Below, piece after piece: positions 38,701 to 47,003 of a DNA stretch of 64,000 nt. The notes under the pieces were generated by a model. It saw nothing but the letters and a program-made list of their open reading frames with translations. It searched no databases and had not been told where the DNA came from. This DNA is from Rhizobium terricola (GTDB lineage Bacteria; Pseudomonadota; Alphaproteobacteria; Rhizobiales; Rhizobiaceae): assembly GCF_012927355.1 (NCBI RefSeq), contig NZ_JABBGK010000010.1:1-64000 (forward strand). The letters are read 5' to 3'. Both the position numbers and the translations under genes were made by a program. The stretch's first letter is position 1. Each line of letters starts with the position of its first letter.

Positions 38701-39561
38701 GGCGATCCAAGTCTTACCTGTTCTAGGTTGGCCGGTCAGAAGAAGTACCAGCTCGGAATTCAGCACATTCGTGAGGTCGCTTTCGCTGCCTCGGTGTAAG
38801 TAGCCTTGAGCGCCAACTGAATCGGGTGCCAGTTGCTTAATACGGTCGACGATCGGAGCAATGATGTCGGACTGAGTGCGCTTGGACCGCGAGACAATAT
38901 CGGTAAGGTGCGCAATGGTGCCGCGAAGAGATTGGGAATCGATCCTCTGTGCCCGCAGGGCGGCCTGTAGCCTGACCTCCACCGACGCATCGTTTTGCTG
39001 CTCGATGATGAATACCCTGGACAGAACCGATGCCACCTCTACGTCGGGAAATCTCTTTAACGATGCGATCGTGCTGCGTCTGTCCTTGGCCAGCTTGGAG
39101 ATCTTTTCCTTGGATGGGAGCGGATGCGTGGCAAGGAGTTTTGGGAAAAAGAGCTGCGCAACCTGTGTCGAAATTGGTCTATCCGAGAAGATGTCGTCGG
39201 TGCTTGCGTGCAGAAAGGGAAGAAGTTGATCGTCACCTCGCGCCGTAATCACAAAGACGGCTCGCCGGTTCGGATCATGTAGCAGTCGCTCAAAGAGGCA
39301 GTTCTCGTTGCTTCGATCGGGGAAGTGCGAAAGATACTCTGCCAAGTCCCCGAGGGTTGCAGTCCCTTCTGCGCCTTTCACCTGTATTTCTGCTATGAGC
39401 CGCGCGCCGGTTGGATTGAGCCAAGTCAGCGTCCCGTCTTCGCCGAACTTCGGCTCAGCTATAAACGTAGCACCATCGACCCCGCGAAACCGGTGCGCGA
39501 TGTCCACGCAAACGAGATCTTGGAACGCAAACTTTTCAGGCGCGGTAATCGCAATCGTCAT
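35737..39561 (-). CDS. STAND NTPase with N-terminal nuclease-like domain (Avs/nSTAND-like)
   Basis: 1274 aa. Residues 1-130 look like a PD-(D/E)XK domain: EKFAFQDLVCVDIAHRFRG, then EPKFGEDG and ARLIAEIQVKGAEGT with Glu58-x-Gln60-x-Lys62. Residues about 220-520 are a STAND P-loop NTPase: LLLTGQPRTGKTWIAKQ (about 272-288) and RLYLLDDPLGSRE (about 318-330) as a Walker B of the nSTAND3 style. From about 560 on the protein is a long run of helical repeats, the usual ligand-sensing part. This effector-switch-sensor order is that of anti-phage STAND proteins (Avs type), which recognise phage proteins and degrade DNA. Assignment to a specific Avs class is not possible by eye. It is transcribed alone, with a 178-bp gap to the next gene. 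Confidence 0.82.
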   Translation of the reverse strand: MTIAITAPEKFAFQDLVCVDIAHRFRGVDGATFIAEPKFGEDGTLTWLNPTGARLIAEIQVKGAEGTATLGDLAEYLSHFPDRSNENCLFERLLHDPNRRAVFVITARGDDQLLPFLHASTDDIFSDRPISTQVAQLFFPKLLATHPLPSKEKISKLAKDRRSTIASLKRFPDVEVASVLSRVFIIEQQNDASVEVRLQAALRAQRIDSQSLRGTIAHLTDIVSRSKRTQSDIIAPIVDRIKQLAPDSVGAQGYLHRGSESDLTNVLNSELVLLLTGQPRTGKTWIAKQIASALQVAGFEVRVGQHVDEAERFLTEAAGGERLYLLDDPLGSREPLPSASASLASLRSLAGRVPRNRRLIVAQSEPVLLQVTRHTSIAHCALGPHGWVAVGELSRDLALAVWSKTAEIHDVPIHLRRRVETLIADGKDLRDIGAIAYLAQTYTQLPPKASDADIVRQARGDAFDFVVQLAEKGAAYENLLRAIALATSNADGASDTELSFIINGGDDEPGLVPELAVWRLGGDAPPLPQYKVEPSFGDDQLAALDGLQRRRVIDEVGDLTLFSHPYLRAGAQALLKADTRHTRNLVKAQATRSIACLSDRVSLATARNLFWMRSLLPLNDKTGVSEAFDIACAGLRSIFPATRDESLSFVTSFADELTPELSEEIPHWAEGAIISLEDIDVTHGFGFINKAFSWLHPEPLSAIRPYLDALENGETLDLDLVLSKRLLTTLRRHPSEMGFTTLMRFLAADQAMVRAEAARVWFQIPRDHDEAVIAKLRNDAVPSIAVTLLKQLGRHWSSMSNSRRTALLDLLAHQANTPAIASVLFVRLVILDRVEHFGENPPYELLTSLMPHVLQTLPASVSFIDGRFANVVEEAIGSGCREELLPLLKLWSETIVKRLNSSQLSEFDLAIVDLLIGALSAESRRPIIEQLLAVDDTGALMVFISWLIKYWGELDDAERSMLKSKLLEPRVDQRWLQAVVLTSSSPPQTLLQAIFSRDRLDLTTAEAQNLLSKDQFDAAFYTYIGWPQPLWWYATHHKNSEFWRQSVKDLASDPANSLFEVALAELMRDPGAELLTAIQALPDTALDRVFNILLNFTVETESYVKETWSVLLERGLELNLEIWAKRAIEVAEAFKDLSEVADTFGRTDLTNRVIASLDADYQAFLRVKDMPNIDEIFERIERDNDNISRENLERISSLIADQLFDECLRAGPKLYGTWDLITWKLKQLNASGSTMEQATAERSRAIERHFAVKKSRSFFPPEPELLGWRDYRTA

Positions 39562-39739
39562 CGGGCTCTTCGTGTCCTCGTTACGTCATCGTGTCTGTGC
39601 ATCATCGGTCGGGCGGTCCGATCGCACGCACTTCGGCAAACATGTACCGTCGTATGCAGTGCCTGCCTCTAACAGCTAGCATATTGTCGAAAACCACCTC
39701 CATGGGAGTATAAGTTCCGGAAATGAAAGGCCGTTCGAG

Positions 39740-40672
39740 CTAGCCGTAGGGGTCTTTCTCGATGGCCCGTTTCATCATGAACGCATTATATTCGTCGTCC
39801 GTCCATGCATCTTCGTCATCCGGTGGCGACGGAGCGACCTCATCCGGATATCCGTCTTTGAAGAATTTCTCCGCTTCCAGGTAGGCGAGAGCGGCGGGTC
39901 GGGGTTTGACCTTCAGCACGTGGAGAACCACTTCCCCCTGGATTTCGCGAAGCGGCCGATCATAAGAATATTCGGCCCAAGGAAATAGCCTTGTCATGAT
40001 AAGATGAAGGTCGTTGGTCGGGATCGCATATTCGATGGATAGATCTGGCGTCCCGGCGATCTCGTCGAAATAAACCTTCAGATTCCGGAAAGTGAGCGAC
40101 TTGTTCACCCACTCTTCCCAGACGAAATAGGTGTCCGATTCCGCGCTGTACTCGATAAGTTCGTCGTCGAGTTCGAAATTTGCCCGCAGGGCCTCTGCTG
40201 GGGCCAAACTTTCCGTCGCCTCGAATGCCGCCTTGGCGCTGAAATTCAGGACGTTCGATGATGGGATGACGATCGACCAGTGCTTTTTGTGGAGTTTGCA
40301 TTTGTCACGCTCGACTCGCTGCCACAGGAGCGCGTTGTCGTGCGGATTATACATAATAATGAATACTGGAAGAGGATAGGTCGTCCAGTATTCGAGGTGC
40401 CTCATTTTTCCATAATAGATAAAGTCGTTCCCGCGCTTTCGAAAGTAAGAGCTTCCCGTCTTGATCTGAAGGGCAACGATCTTCACCTTGCCCTTCACTG
40501 GCTTAATGGCCTCCGCATATGCATCGATGCCTCTGTCGGAGACGGTTATCTCGCGAAACAACCACCCAAACTCCTTGAGGAAAACGCCGTTGGATTCGTG
40601 AACTCCTAGTCGCGAGGTCAGCTCCGAATCCCAGTCTTCTTCTGGCTCCCAATTCTCGTCAGTGGTCGTCAC
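39740..40672 (-). CDS. DUF4365-type protein
   Basis: 310 aa. The N-terminal half matches the DUF4365 pattern: LGVHESNGVFLKEFGWLFRE, DRGIDAYAEAI, KIVALQIKTGSSYF, and HLEYWTTYPLPVFIIMYNP. The D-A-Y-A-E ... Q-I-K-T spacing resembles a PD-(D/E)XK nuclease core, so it may cleave nucleic acid. The C-terminal half is unassigned and acidic. DUF4365 proteins occur in defence loci, often next to STAND or helicase genes. It is the last gene before the second att repeat. Its start is the ATG at 40672. Confidence 0.8.
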   Translation of the reverse strand: MTTTDENWEPEEDWDSELTSRLGVHESNGVFLKEFGWLFREITVSDRGIDAYAEAIKPVKGKVKIVALQIKTGSSYFRKRGNDFIYYGKMRHLEYWTTYPLPVFIIMYNPHDNALLWQRVERDKCKLHKKHWSIVIPSSNVLNFSAKAAFEATESLAPAEALRANFELDDELIEYSAESDTYFVWEEWVNKSLTFRNLKVYFDEIAGTPDLSIEYAIPTNDLHLIMTRLFPWAEYSYDRPLREIQGEVVLHVLKVKPRPAALAYLEAEKFFKDGYPDEVAPSPPDDEDAWTDDEYNAFMMKRAIEKDPYG

Positions 40673-40888
40673 TCAAAACTCCCCTTCTCGGCAATCGCAG
40701 TTTCGCTCCGCAGGCATTCGCGTTTGCGTTCAGATGATAAGGCTTGCAACCTCTCGGCGTGTTGTATGATTTCTGCGTTTTCAAAACGATAAAATGAAAT
40801 GGAAAAGGCATCCGACCCTCTATCGGCCGTTTACGCGGCCAACTGGGAGATTTTGAGCTCGACTAGTCGCAGGAATCGTTGGTTGCGA

Positions 40889-40903
40889 GCCCCCGCAACC
40901 AAT
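40889..40903 (+). repeat. Attachment-site repeat, middle copy (att2)
   Basis: GCCCCCGCAACCAAT is identical to bases 114-128 of tRNA-fMet and lies in the same orientation. Here the copy is also part of a 9-bp inverted repeat, TTGGTTGCG (40879-40887) with CGCAACCAA (40894-40902), around a 6-bp centre. No other part of the tRNA is present. It marks the right border of the recombinase/trb/defence unit. Confidence 0.82.
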
Positions 40904-40921
40904 TCAAACATAAAAGTTTCA

Positions 40922-40949
40922 CCGCCTCGGTATAACCGGGGCGGTTTTT
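40922..40949 (+). terminator. Rho-independent terminator next to att2
   Basis: CCGCCTCGG (40922-40930) pairs with CCGGGGCGG (40936-40944) through one G-T wobble over a TATAA loop, followed by TTTTTGCGTTT. The same T-run string ends the terminators next to att1 and att3. Confidence 0.82.
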
Positions 40950-40984
40950 GCGTTTGAGTGGGATATCGACGCTATGTACGCGAG

Positions 40985-41140
40985 TTAGACCTCGCGGGTC
41001 CCGAACAAAAAAGTCTGTTCCTTCAGCCGACGGTTCTCATCCTGCAGAGCCTTCATCTGGCTGATCATCGAGGCGTCCAAGACGCCATACTTCTAACACC
41101 ACTTGTAGAAGCTCGCAGTGAACATCCCGTGGTGCGTCGG
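40985..41140 (-). pseudogene. IS3-family orfA fragment
   Basis: On the minus strand the codons read THHGMFTASFYKWC, a stop, then KYGVLDASMISQMKALQDEN and RRLKEQ, ending at a stop at 40985. This is the middle of an IS3-type OrfA (the typical form is ASFYKWRAKYGGMDASMISQ followed by MKALEDENRRLK). Both ends and a central codon are lost. It shows that an IS once sat at this border. Confidence 0.75.
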
Positions 41141-41210
41141 CATTACTCCGGCAAAGTGAGGCCGCGTTGCGCCGTCAAGCGCTTCACATTCATCGGCGAT
41201 TGTGTTTATA

Positions 41211-41226
41211 TTGAATGAACGTTCAG
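41211..41226. promoter_or_regulatory. Operator palindrome, copy 1 (Rieske gene)
   Basis: TTGAATGAACGTTCAG, a near-perfect inverted repeat of form TTGAATG-NN-CRTTCAR with a TATA-like string just left of it. It lies 16 bp before the oxygenase ATG, so bound repressor would block initiation. Matching copies occur at 43987 and 51713. The TetR-type protein at 51991-52659 is the obvious binder. Confidence 0.8.
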
Positions 41227-41242
41227 CAAATAAGAGGCCGCC

Positions 41243-42442
41243 ATGAACGAGCTTGTCCGCGATGTCGACGTGCCTGCAGACTGGGATCGTCGGGGGCTTC
41301 CAGGCTGGTGTTACCATTCGGACGCGCTCCTGGAGCTCGAGAAGGAGCATGTCTTCCGTACCCATTGGCAGATCGCCTGCCATGTCTCGGATGTGCCGGA
41401 GACCGGGTGCTATGTCACGCTCGACATTGTCGGTGAACGGATCCTCGTTCTGCGCGACAAGGCCGGGGTCGTGCGCGCCTTCAATAATGTCTGCCGTCAC
41501 CGCGGTTCCCGTCTGGTAACAGATGAGGCGGGGCAGTGCCGCGGCGCTCTGGTCTGTCCGTTTCATGGATGGGTCTATAATCTCGACGGAACGCTGCGGG
41601 GGCCGTCGCGGCCGGACAGTTTTCCGCCACTCGACAAACATGAATTCGGGCTATCAGGCATCGAGACGGAGGTCTGGCTCGGCTTCGTATTCATTCGTAT
41701 CAAGCCGGGTCCGCAGGCCAGCGTGGCCGAGATCCTGAAGCCCTTCGAGGCAGAATTCTTGCACTATCAGAGCGCAGACATGGTGCCGACCAATGGATTT
41801 TGGGGGCATGAATCGCCTGTGAACTGGAAGTCGGTGCGTGACGTCGACAACGAGGGCTACCATGTGGCGATGGCGCATCCGGCGCTGCAGGATCTCTACG
41901 GCTCCAGCTACTACGACGAGCCCTTCGTCAATGGGGTCTGCCGGTCCTTCGCGACCTACAATCCCCATGCCGGTCGACGCTGGAGCGTACGCCAGTATCG
42001 CGCCATCGCCCCCGAGGCGGGGCATTTGCCGGCGGACCTGCGCAGGGCGTGGATCTATTACGGACTGTTCCCCAACAACGTGATCGCCGTGACACCGGAG
42101 ACGGTGCAATTTTACCAGGAATTTCCGATCACGCGTGGCAGGACCCAGCTGCGCGGCGCGATCTATCGCTACCGCGACGAGGGCCGGGCGCAGCGTCTCG
42201 CCCGATATCTCGCAGCCCGCATCGACAGGGATACGATGGCCGAAGATGTCCAACTCACCGTCTGGTCGAACGAGGCGATGACATCACGAGCCTTTGCCGG
42301 CTTCTACCTCTCCGACCTGGAATACGGGGTGCGAACCCATCACGACCATCTGCGTGCCGTGTTGCCGGTGATGACCCTCGACGAGGCGCCTGCGGAGGAG
42401 CGCATGGCCGAGGTGAACGCACGAATGTCCAACTGCACCTGA
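41243..42442 (+). CDS. Rieske non-heme iron oxygenase, alpha subunit
   Basis: 399 aa. The Rieske [2Fe-2S] site is Cys84-His86 (NVCRHRGSR) and Cys105-His108 (LVCPFHGWVYNLDG). The catalytic iron site is DVDNEGYHVAMAHPAL, with His207 and His212. The protein resembles the group that includes ring-hydroxylating oxygenases and the N-demethylating oxygenases for betaines and carnitine. Neighbouring amine-transport and GcvT genes point to an N-methylated or quaternary amine rather than an aromatic substrate; that is inference. No reductase gene is next to it, so electrons must come from a reductase encoded elsewhere. Confidence 0.9.
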   Translation: MNELVRDVDVPADWDRRGLPGWCYHSDALLELEKEHVFRTHWQIACHVSDVPETGCYVTLDIVGERILVLRDKAGVVRAFNNVCRHRGSRLVTDEAGQCRGALVCPFHGWVYNLDGTLRGPSRPDSFPPLDKHEFGLSGIETEVWLGFVFIRIKPGPQASVAEILKPFEAEFLHYQSADMVPTNGFWGHESPVNWKSVRDVDNEGYHVAMAHPALQDLYGSSYYDEPFVNGVCRSFATYNPHAGRRWSVRQYRAIAPEAGHLPADLRRAWIYYGLFPNNVIAVTPETVQFYQEFPITRGRTQLRGAIYRYRDEGRAQRLARYLAARIDRDTMAEDVQLTVWSNEAMTSRAFAGFYLSDLEYGVRTHHDHLRAVLPVMTLDEAPAEERMAEVNARMSNCT

Positions 42443-42514
42443 ATACAAAGGCGGACGTCCTGACCGAGAATGTGGCCGGCGAGACGGTTCCGCCGCCGGC
42501 TTTGGCAGCATCGG

Positions 42515-43927
42515 TCAGCCTTTCCAGAGACCTTCACGGACCAGTTCATCTTGTGTGAGTGCAATGCCTTGGCGCAGAATGGAAACGAGGTCGTCGATCT
42601 GTGGTCGGGATATGGTGAGCGGCGGTGACATCACGCACATATGGATGAGCGGCCGCACCAGCAGGCCGAGCTGCTGGCAATGGGCGTCGATCCGTTTGCC
42701 GACCTCGAGGTCCAATGCCAGCGGGTTGTTGCTCTCCCGGTCGGCAACACATTCGACGCAGGCCATCAGTCCTAACCCGCGAACCTCGCCGACGAGCGGC
42801 AGATCCTCCAGCGTCTTCAACTGCGCCTGGAAATAGGGCGCGATGTCCCGGGCGTGGGCGAGCAGACCGCCTTCCAGCAGATCGAGATTGGTTTCAGCAA
42901 CCGCGCAGCCGATCGGATGGCTGCTATAGGTCAGCCCATGCGCGAACATCGCGTCTGCATGGTTTGACTGACGCAACCTCGCCAGAAGGGCGGCCGAGAT
43001 CATTGCGCCGCCGAGCGGGAAGTAGCCGGAGGTAACGCCCTTGGCAAAGGTGATGAGGTCAGGTTCGATGCCGAAGACTTCCTTCGAGGCAAAGATGTTG
43101 CCGAGACGTCCGAAGGCGGTGACGACCTCGTCGGCAATGAAGAGGATGTCGTTCTCTCGGCACAATTCGCGCATGCGGGTCAGGTAGCCAGGCGGCGGCA
43201 CGATCACACCGCCGGAGGCCATGATCGGCTCGGCGACGAAGGCGCCGATGGTCTCTGCGCCCAGTGTTTCGATTGTCGTGCTAAACTCCTCGACCAACAT
43301 GTCGCAGAAGGCCTCGACCGATTGGCCGGCCGGGCGACGGAACGGGTTGGGGCAGGAGAGCTTGACCACGAGATCGCCGGCGCTGTCCATCCAGTCATGG
43401 TCCCGCGGTCGGCCATTCAGCGAGGCCGAGAGATAGGTGGAGCCGTGATAGCCGCCCTGGCGGGCGACGATCCTCTTCTTGGTTGGGCGGCCGAAGACAT
43501 TGTTGGAGAACTGCATGAAGCGCAGCGCCGTCTCCACCGCCGACGACCCCCCCGTCGTATAGAAGACATGGTCGAGATCGCCCGGCGCGTGGGCGGCCAG
43601 CCGCTTGGACAGGCGGACCGAGGGTTCACTCGCCGTGTACCAGGGGGAATTGTAGGAGAGTGTCATCGCCTGTTCGTAGAGGGTTCGGGCAATCGGCTCG
43701 CAGCCATGGCCGACATTGGTGCACCACATGCCGGCGGGGCCGTCGATGAGCCTGCGTCCTTCAATGTCGGTGACATAGATGCCGTCGCCGGCGATGATGC
43801 CGCCCCGCGCCTCCGCACCGATCTCGCCGGCAACCGGCCAGGGCTGGATCAGGTGCCCTTTTGCCATCTCGGCAAAGTCCAGGCGTTCGGTTGCAGACAT
43901 GGTCTCGACATTGCGGATAGCTGCCAT
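42515..43927 (-). CDS. Class III (omega) PLP aminotransferase
   Basis: 470 aa from the ATG at 43927 (AAAGAGG upstream); a longer frame to 43981 would cross the operator. Family motifs: YTTGGSSAVETALRF (cofactor phosphate), ILFIADEVVTAFGRLG (Asp for the pyridine nitrogen) and ITFAKGVTSGYFPLGG with the Schiff-base lysine near 296. It would move the amino group of an omega-amine such as a polyamine breakdown product, to pyruvate or a similar acceptor. It is divergent from the ABC transporter operon, with the shared operator between them, and convergent with the Rieske gene. Confidence 0.93.
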   Translation of the reverse strand: MAAIRNVETMSATERLDFAEMAKGHLIQPWPVAGEIGAEARGGIIAGDGIYVTDIEGRRLIDGPAGMWCTNVGHGCEPIARTLYEQAMTLSYNSPWYTASEPSVRLSKRLAAHAPGDLDHVFYTTGGSSAVETALRFMQFSNNVFGRPTKKRIVARQGGYHGSTYLSASLNGRPRDHDWMDSAGDLVVKLSCPNPFRRPAGQSVEAFCDMLVEEFSTTIETLGAETIGAFVAEPIMASGGVIVPPPGYLTRMRELCRENDILFIADEVVTAFGRLGNIFASKEVFGIEPDLITFAKGVTSGYFPLGGAMISAALLARLRQSNHADAMFAHGLTYSSHPIGCAVAETNLDLLEGGLLAHARDIAPYFQAQLKTLEDLPLVGEVRGLGLMACVECVADRESNNPLALDLEVGKRIDAHCQQLGLLVRPLIHMCVMSPPLTISRPQIDDLVSILRQGIALTQDELVREGLWKG

Positions 43928-43986
43928 TGCGAGCCTCTTTCGTATCGCTTCAAGCGTATGAATTTGATTGAAGAATAGCACTATAT

Positions 43987-44002
43987 TGAATGGACGTTCA
44001 AT
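43987..44002. promoter_or_regulatory. Operator palindrome, copy 2 (aminotransferase / ABC operon)
   Basis: TTGAATGGACGTTCAA, preceded by TATA as in the other two copies. It lies 59 bp upstream of the aminotransferase start and 146 bp upstream of the ABC permease start, so one site could control both directions. Confidence 0.82.
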
Positions 44003-44148
44003 CAGATTCGAATGAGGGGTGCTTGCATTCCGTCAACAATTGCGCTCATCATGCGAAACGGAACGGAAGAGGCGGAAAGCCGGAGGGCTGCCATGCGTCG
44101 CTTGCTGCATTACGCCTGTTGTCACGCAAACCTCGGGGAGGGACGCTG

Positions 44149-45069
44149 ATGGCGATGGCTGTGGATCGGTCAGCCTCTGCGGTGGAAAATGACCTGCCTG
44201 CAAGGCCGTCATGGCTGCGTGGCGAGGAAGCGGCCGGGCTTGCTCTCATTTCGCCGACGGCCCTTTACGCCCTGCTCCTGCTGGGCATCCCGATCCTCAC
44301 CGTCTTCGCCTACAGTTTCTGGACGCAGAACTACCTGGAGATCGATCGCAGCTTCACCTTCGAGAACTACCGTGTCGCCCTGACGGAGCCCATCTACCGC
44401 GATCTGCTGCTGCGCTCGCTGGCCATCTCCCTCGTCGTGTCCGTTGTGACGGTCGTCGTTTCCTATCCGGTCGCATGGTTCATCTCCTTTCACGGAGGGA
44501 GCCACAAGAACCTGCTGCTCTTCCTGATCACCGTGCCCTGCTGGACGAGTTACCTGCTGAGGGTCATGTCCTGGAAGATGATCCTCGGCTATCAGGGGGT
44601 CCTCAACACAGGGCTGATGTCGCTCGGCATTACCAGCGAACCGATCGCCTCGCTTCTCTATAATTCCAACGCGGTGGCCATCACGCTGGTGCACAGCTGG
44701 GCGGCTTTCGCTATCCTGCCGATCTACGTGTCGCTTGAAAAGATCGACCGCTCCCTGGTCGAGGCGGGGCGCGATCTGGGTGATGGGCCGGTGCGCAGCT
44801 TCCTGAGAGTTGTTCTGCCGCTCTCCATGCCGGGGGTCGTGTCCGCGCTCCTCATCGTCATGATCCCGACCGTCGGCGACTATGTCACGCCACGCCTCGT
44901 TGGTGGCAAAGACGGGGTGATGATCGCGACCGCCATCCAGGCGCAGTTCGGCAAGGCGGCCAACTGGCCGCTCGGTGCCGCCTTGTCGGTCACCACGATG
45001 GCGATCGTTTCCGTCATGGCCGGCGCCTGCGCGCTTCTTCTCAAATTTGCGGCGAGGCGGATCCGATGA
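44149..45069 (+). CDS. Pot-type ABC transporter permease (first subunit)
   Basis: 306 aa from the ATG at 44149 (GGGGAGGGA upstream); the open frame further left is not conserved. Six or so membrane helices are visible. The EAA loop lies at LEKIDRSLVEAGRDLGDGPV with SFLRVVLPLSMPG after it, characteristic of the PotB side of spermidine/putrescine-type importers. It overlaps the second permease by 4 bp. Confidence 0.92.
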   Translation: MAMAVDRSASAVENDLPARPSWLRGEEAAGLALISPTALYALLLLGIPILTVFAYSFWTQNYLEIDRSFTFENYRVALTEPIYRDLLLRSLAISLVVSVVTVVVSYPVAWFISFHGGSHKNLLLFLITVPCWTSYLLRVMSWKMILGYQGVLNTGLMSLGITSEPIASLLYNSNAVAITLVHSWAAFAILPIYVSLEKIDRSLVEAGRDLGDGPVRSFLRVVLPLSMPGVVSALLIVMIPTVGDYVTPRLVGGKDGVMIATAIQAQFGKAANWPLGAALSVTTMAIVSVMAGACALLLKFAARRIR

Positions 45070-45887
45070 GCCTGCTGAACCCTAAACGCTGGCGGTTGCT
45101 GCCGGTTTACATGGCCCTCTATCTCGCCTTTCTGTATCTTCCGATCCTGTTGCTTCCGGTATTCTCCTTCAATGATGCCGCTGCTACGCGCTTCCCGCTC
45201 GCCGGCTTCACGACCAAGTGGTACGCCTCGCTCTGGGGCAATCGCGAAATGCTGGATGCGGCCTTCAACAGCCTCATGGTCGGTATCTGCGTGTCGGTTC
45301 TGTCGACGGGGCTGGCGATCTGCGCCGCCCGTGCGGTGACCCGCTACCGCTTCCGGGGCCGCCGGGCTGCAAACGGCCTGATCATGGCGCCGCTCTTCCT
45401 GCCCGAAATCATCGTTGCCGTCTCCTTGCTGATGATCGTGCTTCAGATCGGCGTGCAACTCTCGCTCCTGACCGTCATCCTTGGACAGGTGGTGTTCTGC
45501 CTGCCCTATTCCATGGCTGTGCTGACGGCCGGTTTCGATGGCTTCGATCGGTCGCTGGAAGAGGCTTCGCTCGATCTGGGCGAAACCGCCTTCGGCACGT
45601 TCAGGCGCGTCACCTTGCCGGTGGTGGCGCCGGCCATCCTGTCCAGCCTGCTGGTCTCCTTCACCATCTCGCTCGACGAATTCCTGCTTGCATTTTTCCT
45701 GTCGGGTACCGAACCGACACTGCCGGTCTACATCTGGGGGCAATTGCGTTTCGCCGCCAAGCTTCCAGGCGTTCTAGCGCTCGGCAGCATCATGCTCGCC
45801 TTGTCCATTGGCCTGCTTGTCGTCGCTGAACTTTTGCGTCGGCGCGCCGAGCGGCAGCTTTCTGCGGGAGCCTTTGCCCATGTCTGA
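45066..45887 (+). CDS. Pot-type ABC transporter permease (second subunit)
   Basis: 273 aa, PotC-like: YLPILLLPVFSFNDAAATRF at the start and an EAA loop at DRSLEEASLDLGETAFGTFR with RVTLPVVAPA. Six membrane helices. It is coupled to both neighbours by overlaps and forms the heterodimeric channel with the preceding gene product. Confidence 0.92.
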   Translation: MSLLNPKRWRLLPVYMALYLAFLYLPILLLPVFSFNDAAATRFPLAGFTTKWYASLWGNREMLDAAFNSLMVGICVSVLSTGLAICAARAVTRYRFRGRRAANGLIMAPLFLPEIIVAVSLLMIVLQIGVQLSLLTVILGQVVFCLPYSMAVLTAGFDGFDRSLEEASLDLGETAFGTFRRVTLPVVAPAILSSLLVSFTISLDEFLLAFFLSGTEPTLPVYIWGQLRFAAKLPGVLALGSIMLALSIGLLVVAELLRRRAERQLSAGAFAHV

Positions 45888-47001
45888 CATGCCGATGATC
45901 ACGATTTCTGGCGTGAACAAGTTCTACGGGATCTACAAGGCGCTGACCGATGTCTCGATCGACATTGCTGCTGGCGAATTCTTCTCGCTACTCGGTCCGT
46001 CCGGTTGCGGCAAGACCACGCTTCTGCGGTCGATCGCGGGTTTCGAGACACCAAGCTCCGGCGATATTCGCATCGACGGCCAATCGATGATCGGAGTGCC
46101 GCCGAACCTCCGTCCGACCAACATGGTCTTCCAGAGCTACGCGATCTTCCCGCATCTGAATGTCGAGGAGAACGTCTCCTACGGTCTGAAGCGATTGAAG
46201 CTGGGAGCAGTGGAGGAACGTCGACGTGTTGGCGATGCGCTCGATCAGGTGCGCCTTGGCCATCTCGGCAAGCGCCGCGGCCACGAGCTCTCCGGTGGCC
46301 AGCGGCAACGCGTGGCCCTTGCCCGGGCGCTGGTCTTGCGCCCCAAGGTGCTCTTGCTCGATGAGCCGCTGTCGGCGCTCGACAAGAAGCTGCGCGAGGA
46401 GATGCAGTCTGAATTGCGTGCCCTGCAGAAGGCCGTCGGCATTACCTTCGTCCTTGTGACCCACGACCAGTATGAGGCGCTGGCGCTGTCGGACCGGATC
46501 GCGGTGATGTTTGGCGGGCGCATCGCCCAGCTGGCGACGCCGAAGGAACTCTACCAACATCCCCTCACGCGGATGACGGCGGATTTCCTCGGCGGCATGA
46601 ACTTTCTCTCCGGCAAGGTAACAGAGAAGGTCGGCGACATGCTGTCCGTTGAGACCGAACGTTTCGGACGGTTGCGGCTGGCCGCTGCCGCCTGCGGTGG
46701 TCGCCCGGGCGACTACGTCACGCTCGGCATTCGCCCCGAACGCCTGCGGCTTCTCTGGGATGGGGAGCATGCGGATCATGAGTTGCAGGGGAGGGTCACA
46801 GATCGGGCCTATTTCGGCGAGACGACCCATCTCTCAGTCCGCGTCGACGGACTGGAGCAGCCACTGTCGATGATCGAGACCAACACTTACGGCGCTGATG
46901 ATCTGCCGATCGGAGCCTCCATCCGGCTGGCCTATGATCCGGAGGCTTTCGTAGCGCTGGCCGACGACGAGGCCGACGATCGTATCCGGAGGATCGGCTG
47001 A
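45880..47001 (+). CDS. Pot-type ABC transporter ATP-binding protein
   Basis: 373 aa from the ATG at 45880, which overlaps the permease stop. Walker A is GPSGCGKTT, the signature is ELSGGQRQRVALARAL, Walker B is VLLLDEPLSALD, and the switch is VTHDQYEAL. A TOBE-type regulatory domain fills the C-terminal third. It energises uptake of the amine delivered by the binding protein encoded at 52684-53757. Confidence 0.95.
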   Translation: MSDMPMITISGVNKFYGIYKALTDVSIDIAAGEFFSLLGPSGCGKTTLLRSIAGFETPSSGDIRIDGQSMIGVPPNLRPTNMVFQSYAIFPHLNVEENVSYGLKRLKLGAVEERRRVGDALDQVRLGHLGKRRGHELSGGQRQRVALARALVLRPKVLLLDEPLSALDKKLREEMQSELRALQKAVGITFVLVTHDQYEALALSDRIAVMFGGRIAQLATPKELYQHPLTRMTADFLGGMNFLSGKVTEKVGDMLSVETERFGRLRLAAAACGGRPGDYVTLGIRPERLRLLWDGEHADHELQGRVTDRAYFGETTHLSVRVDGLEQPLSMIETNTYGADDLPIGASIRLAYDPEAFVALADDEADDRIRRIG

Positions 47002-47003
47002 CT

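Larger units (their letters stand above)
40673..41242. other. Element border region with att copy, terminator and IS scrap
   Basis: This 570-bp stretch holds, in order, about 200 bp without recognisable features, the second tRNA-end repeat (40889-40903), a terminator (40922-40949), a fragment of an IS3 orfA gene on the minus strand (40985-41140) and the operator/promoter of the Rieske oxygenase gene. No complete gene is present. Confidence 0.7.
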
